From: Syntrophomonadaceae bacterium
GTDB taxonomy: Bacteria > Bacillota > DSM-12270 > Thermacetogeniales > Thermacetogeniaceae
Assembly: GCA_012840405.1 (NCBI GenBank)
Contig: DULM01000036.1
Location: 1-37,534, forward strand
Direction: 5' to 3'
Length of the DNA: 37,534 nucleotides
Position 1 is the first letter of the stretch. Every line of letters starts with the position of its first letter. The notes below the pieces were generated by a model that saw nothing but the letters and a program-made list of their open reading frames with translations, searched no databases and was not told where the DNA came from. Position numbers and translations under genes: made by a program. Below are positions 1-8,052 of this stretch, one piece after another.

Positions 1-514
1 CCTCCACATAAACACCATCACTGTTTGCTATCACCACCTGCTGGATGGTATCTGCATAGCCGACACTGACCTGGCGGATCAGCTTTTCATCTTTTGCCCG
101 GGCAGCCCTTTCCGCCTCTAAGACCAGTGCTACCTTTTGCTCGATCCCTACCTGGTCCGGCCGCTGCTCAACAGGGAGGCTCACCGGTGATTCCCGTTGC
201 TCAAAAACAATAGGAGTTGCGGCTTTTTTGCCCAACTTTGCCTCTCCGCCTGGTTCCCCCTGCCCTGCTGCTACCTGGCGGGCTAACTCCATCAGCCCCT
301 CCTTTGTGAGATCAGTTGTGTAGCCATAGGCGGTATTATCGCCCTTGATGACCCTGATCCCGGCTCCTTCGTCACGCCCCGAGATCACCCGCTCGATCTT
401 ACCGGCCTCCATGCTCACCCTGTTCTGGCTACTTTTTTCTATATAGATTTCAGCGAAATCCCCATTCTTGACAGCAACCTGTAAAACCTCTGCCAGATCT
501 TCTTTTGCAATCAT
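1..514 (-). CDS. tldD: TldD/PmbA-family metalloprotease, N-terminal part (runs off the window)
   Basis: About 171 codons are visible; the rest lies beyond the left edge. The N-terminus (MIAKEDLAEVLQVAVKNGDF, then AEIYIEKS and SGRDEGAGIRV) matches the first domain of TldD-type proteins, which act in paired TldD/TldE complexes that trim peptides. The HExxxH zinc motif would lie further on and is not visible here. The ATG at 514 is preceded by GAGGGAAG, a good ribosome site at short spacing. It follows pilB1 by 67 bp in the same direction, so it may be read through from the pilus operon, but nothing suggests a pilus role. The family is fairly sure; TldD rather than its partner is less so. Confidence 0.8.
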   Translation of the reverse strand, partial: MIAKEDLAEVLQVAVKNGDFAEIYIEKSSQNRVSMEAGKIERVISGRDEGAGIRVIKGDNTAYGYTTDLTKEGLMELARQVAAGQGEPGGEAKLGKKAATPIVFEQRESPVSLPVEQRPDQVGIEQKVALVLEAERAARAKDEKLIRQVSVGYADTIQQVVIANSDGVYVE

Positions 515-581
515 ACACTTCCCTCACAAACCTGGATATTATTTCTTTAAACTGTCTCTTCCATAATACTCCGGTTGTTTC

Positions 582-2132
582 CTATTGTCTACTTTTTCCC
601 CGGTGCATATGCAAAAAATAGACACCAACCCGCCCCTTAAAACCTGTATTGCTGCAACGAAAACAACCTTTGGGACGGTAAAGAGTCAGCTTCTCCTCTC
701 CGTCCTCTAGAGGAAAATCAGGAACATTGGACAGAAGTTCATCCCTGGTGATCTCATAAGGTTCCTTACAGTGGGTGCAGAGGACACGGGCCAGGCGTTG
801 AGCAACCACACCTACTAGTGAAGAGGCGGTAAGGAAGGGTTCAATTCCCATATCACTCAACCTGGTAATCGCCCCTGCGGCATCATTGGTATGGAGGGTA
901 GAGAAAACCAGGTGTCCAGTAAGTGCTGATTCTACAGCTATGCGGGCTGTTTCTTCATCCCGGATCTCCCCGATCATAATGATGTCGGGATCACTTCTCA
1001 ATATAGAGCGCAGTCCGCTGGCAAAGGTCAGCCCTGCCCGCACATTAACCTGTACTTGATTTAACCCCTCCAAACGATATTCGATCGGATCCTCAACTGT
1101 GATGATGTTCTTTTCTACAGTATTAATGGCAGCTAAAGTCGCATAAAGGGTTGTGCTTTTACCGCTGCCTGTAGGACCTGTCACTAATATAAAACCATAG
1201 GGCAGATGCACCAGCTTGCGGTATTTCTCCAACTCAAAAGGGGGAAATCCCAATTCTTCCAAGGTGATCAGCTTTGCAGAACGGTCGAGTAACCTCATAG
1301 TCACCTTTTCCCCATAGGCAGTCGGCAGGGTAGCAACTCTGACATCAACAACCTTATCTTCTAATTTTAAGCTGATGCGCCCATCCTGAGGAATGCGCCG
1401 GTCGGCAATGTCCATATTTGCCATCACTTTAATACGGGAAACCAAGGAGGGATGAAGCCTTTTGGGTGGCTGCATGGCATCATGCAGTACACCATCGATG
1501 CGAAAACGCACCCTCATGCTCTTTTCCTGTGGTTCAATATGGATATCACTGGCTCCAGCGCGAATTGCCTGGCTAAAAATAAGATTGGCTAGTTGAACAG
1601 CAGGTTTCTCTGCTGAATCATCCATTTCAGAAGGTGTTTCCTCGATGTCTACCTCTTCCTCAGGTTCTGCTTGCTCAATGTTGGCGTTAGTGCGACTGTA
1701 TCTTTCAATTGCTGCTTCCAATTCACTGTCTGGACAGACAACAGGCTGCACATCATAACCTGTATAAATGCATAAGTCATCAATAGCAATAATATCGTAA
1801 GGATGCTTCATTGCCACTACAAGTTTACCATCTCGAAAACCAATGGGAAGAGCGCTGTACCGTTGGGCAATTTCTGGAGTTATTAGACTGGTTGCAGCCT
1901 CATCAATACGATATGAGTCCAGGGAAATATAAGGAACATCATTTTGCAAGGCAACAACCCTGGCAATATCTTCCTCTTTACAATAGCCAAGCTTGACCAG
2001 TGTATTGCCGAGCAAACCCTTTCCACTACTTTGCTTGTTTTGATGCTTAAGAGCATCATCCAGCTGTTCCTTTGTGATGATGCCCATTTGTACCAGCAGA
2101 TCTCCTAGATAATTACGTCTCTGTATTGCCAA
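582..2132 (-). CDS. pilB: Type IV pilus extension ATPase PilB (GspE family), C-terminus missing
   Basis: This 516-residue cytoplasmic ATPase would power pilus assembly with PilC. An N-terminal MshEN-like region (residues 9-63) has two LGxxL...G...Q motifs. A charged linker (about 150-175) follows, then the ATPase core with Walker A GPTGSGKS near 317, Walker B region DPDIIMIGEIRDEE near 381, and a four-cysteine zinc site (CTHC near 450, GCFRC near 487). After GFKGRVGVY the protein ends in an unrelated 11-residue tail (FLHMHRGKSRQ). Family members, including the second copy in this window, carry roughly 60-80 more residues. Reading the other frames past that point does not restore the usual C-terminus, so this looks like a deletion rather than one frameshift. 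It may be inactive or may be a real variant. Confidence 0.88.
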   Translation of the reverse strand: MAIQRRNYLGDLLVQMGIITKEQLDDALKHQNKQSSGKGLLGNTLVKLGYCKEEDIARVVALQNDVPYISLDSYRIDEAATSLITPEIAQRYSALPIGFRDGKLVVAMKHPYDIIAIDDLCIYTGYDVQPVVCPDSELEAAIERYSRTNANIEQAEPEEEVDIEETPSEMDDSAEKPAVQLANLIFSQAIRAGASDIHIEPQEKSMRVRFRIDGVLHDAMQPPKRLHPSLVSRIKVMANMDIADRRIPQDGRISLKLEDKVVDVRVATLPTAYGEKVTMRLLDRSAKLITLEELGFPPFELEKYRKLVHLPYGFILVTGPTGSGKSTTLYATLAAINTVEKNIITVEDPIEYRLEGLNQVQVNVRAGLTFASGLRSILRSDPDIIMIGEIRDEETARIAVESALTGHLVFSTLHTNDAAGAITRLSDMGIEPFLTASSLVGVVAQRLARVLCTHCKEPYEITRDELLSNVPDFPLEDGEEKLTLYRPKGCFRCSNTGFKGRVGVYFLHMHRGKSRQ

Positions 2133-2165
2133 AAAGCTGCACTCCTATTATTAAAATTCTCGTAT

Positions 2166-2708
2166 TTATTTTGTAAATTGATTATTATTGAGAACCACTG
2201 TTTTTCCATCTAGAGCAAGTGTAACCTGATTTTTTTGCAAATCAATAGCAACAACCTGATAACCGTTGAATGTATCCCCTACAGTTGCATCAGTCAACTG
2301 GTTGCCACTCTTCAGTGATGCATACAGTTTTCCATTCTGTTGATAAACAGATACCAATTCAATGTTTGTCTGCGTCTGCTGTTCATCTGTAGTATTTGTG
2401 TTATTGTTACTAGTAGTTGTGTTTTTGTTGCCAGGATTTGAGGTATTTTGATTCTCCTTCGTCGTTACCTCATTAGAAGAGGAAACCTTAATCAAAGGCA
2501 CAAAAGGATCACGCGCCGGCACAACCACTGAAGCATTATCCACCTGAAAAATCTCTTGAACAGTTTTGTTCTCTTTACTGATATTCTGTTTTACGTTTTG
2601 TGTTTGAGGTGCAGAGGAAGCCGGCGAACTTTCTTCATTTGCAGCACAGCCTACAAGCACCAGAGCCAATAGACAAATACAGATAAAAACAGCTAACCGG
2701 TTTTTCAT
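2166..2708 (-). CDS. Putative lipoprotein, PilP-like
   Basis: This 180-residue protein has a lipoprotein signal: a short basic start, a hydrophobic stretch and the lipobox LVLVGC with Cys at 21. It should be anchored to the outer face of the membrane. A Ser/Thr/Asn/Gln-rich linker holds an RDPFVPL motif, which recalls the DPF motif of PilP. The C-terminal part (about 115-180) looks like a small beta domain. It follows pilO with a one-base overlap, which is the PilP position in pilMNOP operons. PilP normally links PilNO to a secretin, and none is visible here. The name rests on position, lipobox and DPF motif only. Confidence 0.55.
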   Translation of the reverse strand: MKNRLAVFICICLLALVLVGCAANEESSPASSAPQTQNVKQNISKENKTVQEIFQVDNASVVVPARDPFVPLIKVSSSNEVTTKENQNTSNPGNKNTTTSNNNTNTTDEQQTQTNIELVSVYQQNGKLYASLKSGNQLTDATVGDTFNGYQVVAIDLQKNQVTLALDGKTVVLNNNQFTK

Positions 2709-3268
2709 TATTGCGCCTCCTTCCCCTCTTGCTGATAAAATGCTGTCGCTGTTATTTCAGCCTTGATTTGAGGCAGGTCGTTCCTTCCTCTGGTTACTTT
2801 CACCTCATTAATGCGCAGTGCTCGGTTCCATGACTGCATATTATCCAAAAGACTCAACAACCCATGATATCTGCCTTCAAATGTCAAGACTACAGGCATT
2901 TCCTCGTAACCTTTTTGGGCTATCCTTTCATTAAAACGCACTTGCAAAAAGTCGGTATTTGATTGATCCGCTAACCCCTGGATACCGGTAATAAGCAGAT
3001 TTTCATTGGGCAGAGATGGGATCAATTCAGCGAGATATTTTTTCCGCTGTTCTAATTGCTCAGCCTGCTTGCTGAGCTGAATCAGATAGTTTATGCGGCT
3101 CTGCTCTTTTTGCAAAATGACCTGCTTCTCTTCCACCACAGCCTGCGCTTCTTTTAGTGCATTAATCTGGTGGTATAACAAAAAGATCATACAAGCCAGG
3201 ATTGCAATACCCAGTACAACTGTTATAACTATCTGTTGTTGTTTTTTGGTCTCGGGGTTTGTACTCAT
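2708..3268 (-). CDS. pilO: Type IV pilus inner-membrane alignment protein PilO
   Basis: A 186-residue bitopic protein with one membrane segment at about 13-32, a coiled coil (about 35-80) and a ferredoxin-like periplasmic-type domain. The stretch VVLTFEGRYHGLLSLLDNM is characteristic of PilO (the family motif is a beta strand followed by a helix of the L-x-x-F-L-x-x-L type). It pairs with PilN to form the membrane frame between the cytoplasmic PilM ring and the filament. It lies directly after pilN and overlaps the next gene by one base, so the genes are almost certainly co-translated. Confidence 0.85.
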   Translation of the reverse strand: MSTNPETKKQQQIVITVVLGIAILACMIFLLYHQINALKEAQAVVEEKQVILQKEQSRINYLIQLSKQAEQLEQRKKYLAELIPSLPNENLLITGIQGLADQSNTDFLQVRFNERIAQKGYEEMPVVLTFEGRYHGLLSLLDNMQSWNRALRINEVKVTRGRNDLPQIKAEITATAFYQQEGKEAQ

Positions 3269-3269
3269 T

Positions 3270-3896
3270 TTAGTCCCCTCCTTTTTGCACTGGCAATGAT
3301 GCTTTTATCTCAAACTCATATGCCTTTTGGCCTGCCAGTTCCTGTTCTGAAGAGAACTGGCAGCGGATATTGTCAACACCCTGAATAGCATGTAGATTTT
3401 TCACAAAAGCTGCCACATCTTTATGAGCTAAAGCCATGCCCCGAATAGTCAACTCACCCTCGGAAGAGACTTGGGTATTTTGGGTCTGATCACTTTTTGT
3501 GCCTTCCTGGGTTTGCTGCCCATCGGACTTGTTATAGCTAGCTGTGCATTCAGTCAGCCAGACTCCTTCAGGAACTTCTGACCCTACTTCAGCCAAAAGA
3601 CAATACCAATTCGGTATTCCGCCTACTGCTGCATTATTGATCTTTTCTAAAGTATCGACATCAGCCTTCAAGACTTCATACTTTTGGTATGGTACCGCTC
3701 TTTTTTGAATCTCTGCAATCTGCTCTTGTAATCCGTTAGCTTCATTCTTTTCCTGATAAGTTAAAAAAATCAACCCACCATAAATGCAGAGAAAAACCAG
3801 AACAACCACACCACTACACAACAGAGTAAGCCTCAATTGCTGGCGTAAACGCTGCTCTGCTTTTATCTCGGGAGGAAGAAGACTAATGTTTTTCAT
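3270..3896 (-). CDS. pilN: Type IV pilus inner-membrane protein PilN
   Basis: The 208-residue product starts MKNISLLPPEIKAEQR, and the short N-terminal INLLP-like motif (here ISLLPPE) is the known PilM-binding segment of PilN. A membrane helix spans about 21-45, followed by a coiled coil and an extracytoplasmic domain. I chose the ATG at 3896 because GGAGGTG lies seven bases upstream; a longer frame extends back into pilM but has no support. Residues around 125-145 form a Gln/Ser/Thr-rich insert (KSDGQQTQEGTKSDQTQNTQ), perhaps a flexible loop. It sits between pilM and pilO in the usual order. Confidence 0.87.
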   Translation of the reverse strand: MKNISLLPPEIKAEQRLRQQLRLTLLCSGVVVLVFLCIYGGLIFLTYQEKNEANGLQEQIAEIQKRAVPYQKYEVLKADVDTLEKINNAAVGGIPNWYCLLAEVGSEVPEGVWLTECTASYNKSDGQQTQEGTKSDQTQNTQVSSEGELTIRGMALAHKDVAAFVKNLHAIQGVDNIRCQFSSEQELAGQKAYEFEIKASLPVQKGGD

Positions 3897-3900
3897 CAGA

Positions 3901-4914
3901 TTACACCTCCAGTCCACGCAGCGCCAGGGCAGCGCTGACAGCAAAGTCCTGTGCTGTACTTTTGATCTTTTCGTGTTTGGCTGGAATAGAGATTCCTTCA
4001 AAGGGGAGTAAAACCATCACTGGCAATTCTAAACTGTCCTGCAGCTTGTTAGCCAATCCTTTAATCCTTGCCCCCCTGCCTGAGAGAAATACTCTTCTGA
4101 TAGATGCACCATTTTGCTGATTCTGATAATAACTCAATGATGAATTGATTTCCCCCGCTAGGGTTAAACTCCAGACTGAAACAGCATCCTCAGCCCAAAC
4201 AGGTTTACGTTCTGGTTCTGCAGAAACAATCTCATTTATAGAACAGTTGAATACTCCCTCTGCCGCCTTTAGACCTGTAGGTATGGTACGGGCAAAACGA
4301 GGGTTATCATTGTCCACCACAAGGATACTGCTCAATTCATCGCCGATATTGATAACAGCAGTTGTATCTTTGCTATCAGCAGAACTCAGAACTCTCTGGA
4401 GGGCGAGGGATGAGACATCTATATCTTTGACTTTAAGGTCGGCCCCGGAAACAACTTCTAAAAAGGCATCAAGCATATCCCGTTTTCCCGCAACAAGCAG
4501 CACTTCCAAAAGTTGTTCTGTATTATTGGCAGTTTCCCCAACTATGATATAGTCCAATACCACACTGCTCAAGGGAAAAGGAATATACTCCTGAGCTTGA
4601 TACCTGATCAGCTTGTCCACTTTACCGGCTGCAACCTTAGGAAAAGTAGCAAAGCGCACAAGAACTCCTTGATTGGATATACCCAGGATCACATCACGAC
4701 TGCTAAAACCTGCGTCATACCATAGCCGGTCTAGTGCCTCCTGTACCTTTTCTTGATTGCTAATCATCCCCTCTCTGACAGCACCATCAGGGAGAGGGAT
4801 GCGACCGTACTTAACAAGATTGGGTGATTGTGTACTGCCGCTCAGTTCAACAGCTCGAATCTCAGCTGTATCGATATCCAGGCCGACCACACTCTTAGCC
4901 TTTAAAAAACCCAT
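3901..4914 (-). CDS. pilM: Type IV pilus assembly ATPase PilM (actin-like)
   Basis: This 337-residue cytoplasmic protein has the actin/FtsA fold. The first phosphate loop is VVGLDIDTAEIRAVEL near residue 10; later blocks are AVINIGDELSSILVVDN (second phosphate region) and VFLSGRGARIKGLANKL (adenosine region). PilM forms a ring that binds PilN's N-terminus and connects the motors to the membrane frame. The ATG at 4914 is preferred to the GTG at 4926, since AAGGAG overlaps the latter and sits about 11 bases from the former. It is the first gene of the pilMNOP set and is separated from the prepilin upstream by a short gap with a hairpin. Confidence 0.88.
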   Translation of the reverse strand: MGFLKAKSVVGLDIDTAEIRAVELSGSTQSPNLVKYGRIPLPDGAVREGMISNQEKVQEALDRLWYDAGFSSRDVILGISNQGVLVRFATFPKVAAGKVDKLIRYQAQEYIPFPLSSVVLDYIIVGETANNTEQLLEVLLVAGKRDMLDAFLEVVSGADLKVKDIDVSSLALQRVLSSADSKDTTAVINIGDELSSILVVDNDNPRFARTIPTGLKAAEGVFNCSINEIVSAEPERKPVWAEDAVSVWSLTLAGEINSSLSYYQNQQNGASIRRVFLSGRGARIKGLANKLQDSLELPVMVLLPFEGISIPAKHEKIKSTAQDFAVSAALALRGLEV

Positions 4915-4983
4915 CCATATATTCACTCCTTTATCGATTAATCCTTTGTGCCGAAGGAGTAATCCTTTCTAACTAACAATTTC

Positions 4984-5007
4984 AAAGGCAGGTAAATACC
5001 GGCCTTT
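4984..5007. terminator. Intercistronic hairpin upstream of pilM
   Basis: AAAGGC (4984-4989) pairs with GCCTTT (5002-5007), and the inner GGTA pairs with TACC around a two-base loop, with one mismatch between the two stems. There is no strong T run on either side, so it may be an RNA-processing or attenuation structure between the prepilin genes and pilM rather than a full terminator. Confidence 0.4.
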
Positions 5008-5010
5008 ATT

Positions 5011-5526
5011 TCAAATGTTAGGTTTTGTATAGTATATTATTTCTGAACTTTCCTCATTAAGAGGATCTTTTATGTTAACAAGTAGTACTTCTGAGGAAAT
5101 ATCATAATCTTTTCTCAGTGTTTCTGCACTACCCTTGATATTGAAAGAGAGAAATGTCTTTTCACCATCATTTTCTATTGTGAAAGTAAGCTCCTCCAGG
5201 CAAGCTTCCGGTGTGATGGTCCGGGTCGATGTTGTTCCATCTTCTTTGTAAGTTTCTTTTTGAAGTGCTCCACCTTCCAATTTTAAGCAGTAATATGTTT
5301 TTCCTGCAGGCCCAGCCTTGGTGCTGATATAATCTGCATGGCGGATTTCCTTTGTTATATAATTGGCAGCTAAACGCACATTGCTCTGCACAGTGGTCTT
5401 TTTTTCACCTTCAGAATAAGTTCTTGAGCTGAAAAAGAAAAAAATAATACCAACTGCCAGTATAATAACCAGCAAGGCTAGAGCCACAGTATATTCAGCA
5501 AGTAAAAACCCGTGCTCATCTTTCAT
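5011..5526 (-). CDS. Minor type IV prepilin, PilW-like
   Basis: This 171-residue protein has a very short class III leader, MKDEHG, then FLLAEYTVALALLVIILAVG. Prepilin peptidase should cut after Gly6, leaving Phe at +1 and the diagnostic Glu at +5. The hydrophobic helix (about 7-30) is followed by a soluble domain. It lies between another minor prepilin and pilM, and such minor pilins usually prime assembly at the filament tip. There is no close signature for a particular subtype, so PilW-like is a positional guess. Confidence 0.75.
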   Translation of the reverse strand: MKDEHGFLLAEYTVALALLVIILAVGIIFFFFSSRTYSEGEKKTTVQSNVRLAANYITKEIRHADYISTKAGPAGKTYYCLKLEGGALQKETYKEDGTTSTRTITPEACLEELTFTIENDGEKTFLSFNIKGSAETLRKDYDISSEVLLVNIKDPLNEESSEIIYYTKPNI

Positions 5527-5594
5527 TTGACCACCGCTTTTCGGTTAATTATTCCGAACCTGTACATTACAAGTCGCAGTTTTACCGCCATCTA

Positions 5595-5948
5595 TCAAGG
5601 CTCTTCTGTTGGTTCATTTTTACTACTGGGTATAAATACAGTTAAGCCATTTTCAGTGATAATCTTTCCTTTAATTTTGATCTCTTCGCCGTCAAAATTC
5701 ATTATTAAAGTATAATCTTCAGCAGTTACGCCTTCTGCAAGTTCACTTTCCAGTTTTGTTTGCCCTTCGTAAATGTTCACTGCTTTGTTGCCAGATTTGA
5801 TAACGGTAATAAGGCTTTGATTGAAAAGCAGCAGTAAGGCAACAACTATGATCGTTAAGATAGCAATGGAAACCAACACTTCTACTAGGGTGAAGCCTTC
5901 GGTTGATTTTATCCATTTGAAAGGGCATGTTCTGCGCTTTCTTCCCAT
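5595..5948 (-). CDS. Minor type IV prepilin, PilV/GspI-like
   Basis: This 117-residue protein has a basic leader ending KSTEG, then FTLVEVLVSIAILTIIVVAL. Gly(-1), Phe(+1) and Glu(+5) are all present, so it is a clear substrate for the prepilin peptidase at 10.7-11.5 kb. The C-terminal domain is small (about 75 residues), as in PilV/GspI-type minor pilins. I chose the ATG at 5948, which has GAGGAG eight bases upstream; a GTG directly before it is an alternative. It is co-directional with the PilX-like gene upstream and the other prepilin downstream. Confidence 0.8.
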   Translation of the reverse strand: MGRKRRTCPFKWIKSTEGFTLVEVLVSIAILTIIVVALLLLFNQSLITVIKSGNKAVNIYEGQTKLESELAEGVTAEDYTLIMNFDGEEIKIKGKIITENGLTVFIPSSKNEPTEEP

Positions 5949-6056
5949 CACGGTTGCTCCTCTTTGTATTTTTAGTCGCTCCAGAGCCCTTTTTGATAAC
6001 CTTTGCTGACTATACCGATATCAATATCTGGTGGTAAATTATCAAGAACGGCGTAG

Positions 6057-7325
6057 TTAAGTGAAAAATGATTTTTTTTCTACATCCAACCAGTCTGCAA
6101 CAATTAATCCATTCACCACGGCGCCTTTCTCAAATTTAATTGTTGCATTTGGCGCATAAATAATGCCGTTAATCGTTGTGTCATTTTTTGCACTAAATAC
6201 ATAATTTGAATCTTCTTTTCCCGCCGAAATAATATGGCCATGTATTGTCATGTTATTAAATGTATTGCCAGTGCTTTTATTGCCAAAGAAAATCGTTCCC
6301 TTAAACACCCAACCGTTAACAAAATACATATTACTGTTATCACCCATGTACACTGTCAACGCATCTATTCTACCATTTTCATTAATTCTACAACTATTTC
6401 CAACGTCAAACAGCGAATTAACGTAAAGCTTCAAACACCCTTTCCCCTCTAATTTTATTGTCACGTTATTTCCGACAATTAACTCATCAACTAATACTTC
6501 TCGAACACTGTCACCAAGGTCTATTACCAAGTCGCCAAATATTTCAATTCTTTTGTAATAGCAATTATCCCTGATGCTGATTTCGCCGCTAAGTTCTTTT
6601 GTTTTTTCATCCTCGGGATCCAATTCGGGGAACTCAGGAAAATCAGGAATAGTATATGTTACCTTTGAAGTCAATCGTCCTTTGCTTATGTTAGCAACAT
6701 CTCCTGTTACTACTTCATCTGGGTCACCATTCGGTCCAACCAAGACTTTTCCGGTAAACGAATTGATCCCACCGAAATGGATACTTCCTGGCTCTTCTGC
6801 ATTAGTTCCAACATCGCCTGTTATCGTAACATGTTTTTGTGTGCTAATTCCTCTGTTACAAAAAACAGCGAATTCTCCCAGACTGTAAGATTGATAGGGC
6901 AGTAACTGCAACTTCACCGTTCTTTCAAAACCATCAACATTCCCTGTAGATTCTATTAACAATCCCTCATCAGGCTTTTCAGGGTTTATTTCAGTGACCT
7001 TCACTTTAAATGACCCTTCACCAAGATCTACGGGATCAGATTCCTCTCCCAAAAGTTCATCCACATCATCAGGATTTTTTATAATATAATCAGCAACAGC
7101 CTCGGCCCCTGATCTTGCCAGGTAATAGGCCTGCATGCGTTTCTCATCATTAACCACCTGCTGGTGTTCGGTTAAACTGAAAAATTGAAATACAGCACCT
7201 AAAATCGTTAAGACACCCATAATAATAAGCACCATTACAAGCGAAGAGCCCTTTTCACCTTTAATAACCTGAGACAGGTAACTTCGCCCCCTCGATCCAA
7301 AACTTGTTTTTAACAACTTGTTCAT
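6057..7325 (-). CDS. PilX-like protein with beta-rich polymer-type C-terminal domain
   Basis: This is a 422-residue protein. Near residue 24 it has KGEKG followed by SSLVMVLIIMGVLTILGAVF, a pilin-like hydrophobic helix without Glu at +5, as in PilX/GspK-type proteins. An YYLARSGAEAVADYI stretch, typical of PilX N-terminal regions, follows at about residues 68-82. From about 155 onward there are repeated short strands rich in Gly, Asn, Asp and Val (for example VTITGDVGTNAEEPGSIHFG), suggesting a right-handed beta-helix like those in bactofilin or polymer-forming domains. It sits just after the sigma factor and before two minor prepilins. It could be a tip adhesin; that is inference. Confidence 0.65.
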   Translation of the reverse strand: MNKLLKTSFGSRGRSYLSQVIKGEKGSSLVMVLIIMGVLTILGAVFQFFSLTEHQQVVNDEKRMQAYYLARSGAEAVADYIIKNPDDVDELLGEESDPVDLGEGSFKVKVTEINPEKPDEGLLIESTGNVDGFERTVKLQLLPYQSYSLGEFAVFCNRGISTQKHVTITGDVGTNAEEPGSIHFGGINSFTGKVLVGPNGDPDEVVTGDVANISKGRLTSKVTYTIPDFPEFPELDPEDEKTKELSGEISIRDNCYYKRIEIFGDLVIDLGDSVREVLVDELIVGNNVTIKLEGKGCLKLYVNSLFDVGNSCRINENGRIDALTVYMGDNSNMYFVNGWVFKGTIFFGNKSTGNTFNNMTIHGHIISAGKEDSNYVFSAKNDTTINGIIYAPNATIKFEKGAVVNGLIVADWLDVEKKSFFT

Positions 7326-7339
7326 CTCCCCGCCACCTC

Positions 7340-8044
7340 TCAGGCAAGATATTCCGCCATGCTCTGCAGTCCACGGTGCATTAAGCGGGAAACCCGGCGC
7401 TGGCCTATTCCCATTTCTTTTGCCACTTGCTGCTGTGTCAAGTCACGATAAAAAATCAGATAAATCACCCGGCGCTGCATATCATTTAGCCGCTTCAAAG
7501 CCTGCCGTACAGCAATTTGGTCCTCGATGGGCAGTTTAAAGTTCTCATAATAAATGTGCCTAAACTGACTTAAATCTAGGGTCTCCAGACTGACCCTGCC
7601 AGCCTGCAGTGCCTGGATTACTCCTTCTTTTCGGATATTAACTGCTTCTGCTACCTCCTCCAGGCTTGGAGGTTCTCCTGTTTTTTGGAGCAGATCATCC
7701 ATAGCCCGGTAGATGCGGGACTGGATATCTGCTACCCATCCCGGCCGGTCAAAGGATGCCTCCCGGCGCAGCTGGTGTCTCATCTCTCCCATGATGTAAT
7801 GTGATGCAAAAGTAACAAAGCGAACACCCTTCCCAGGATTAAAGCGCTTCAATGCTTTTAAAAGCCCTTCATATCCCGCCTGGATGAGGTCATCGAAAAA
7901 GCGGCTGCCCGAATAAAGGCTTGCGAAGTGATGCACCAAGGGCTTTCCCGCCATTATAACTTGTTTTAGATTTTCTTCGCTTCTGTCATTCCTATAAGCC
8001 ACTACCGCCTCTTCCAGATCCAGATGTTTACTTATTTTTTCCAT
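7340..8044 (-). CDS. Group 3 sigma-70 family factor inside the pilus operon
   Basis: The 234-residue product has region 2 (SRFFDDLIQAGYEGLLKALK and VRFVTFASHYIMGEMRHQLR, about 50-100), a region 3 segment (PPSLEEVAEAVNIRKEGVI, about 128-146) and a region 4 helix-turn-helix (LTQQQVAKEMGIGQRRVSRL, about 205-224). There is no region 1.1, so it resembles the SigB/SigF/SigG/flagellar class rather than the housekeeping factor. The ATG at 8044 has AAGGTGA at good spacing; a GTG at 8056 overlaps the pilC stop and is the alternative. Lying between pilC and the minor prepilins, it may control filament genes or an envelope regulon. Target promoters are not known. Confidence 0.85.
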   Translation of the reverse strand: MEKISKHLDLEEAVVAYRNDRSEENLKQVIMAGKPLVHHFASLYSGSRFFDDLIQAGYEGLLKALKRFNPGKGVRFVTFASHYIMGEMRHQLRREASFDRPGWVADIQSRIYRAMDDLLQKTGEPPSLEEVAEAVNIRKEGVIQALQAGRVSLETLDLSQFRHIYYENFKLPIEDQIAVRQALKRLNDMQRRVIYLIFYRDLTQQQVAKEMGIGQRRVSRLMHRGLQSMAEYLA

Positions 8045-8052
8045 TTCACTTA

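Noticed and set aside
582-660. Simple frameshift at the end of the first pilB
   Set aside because: Reading the other frames past GRVGVY does not recover the family's C-terminal residues.
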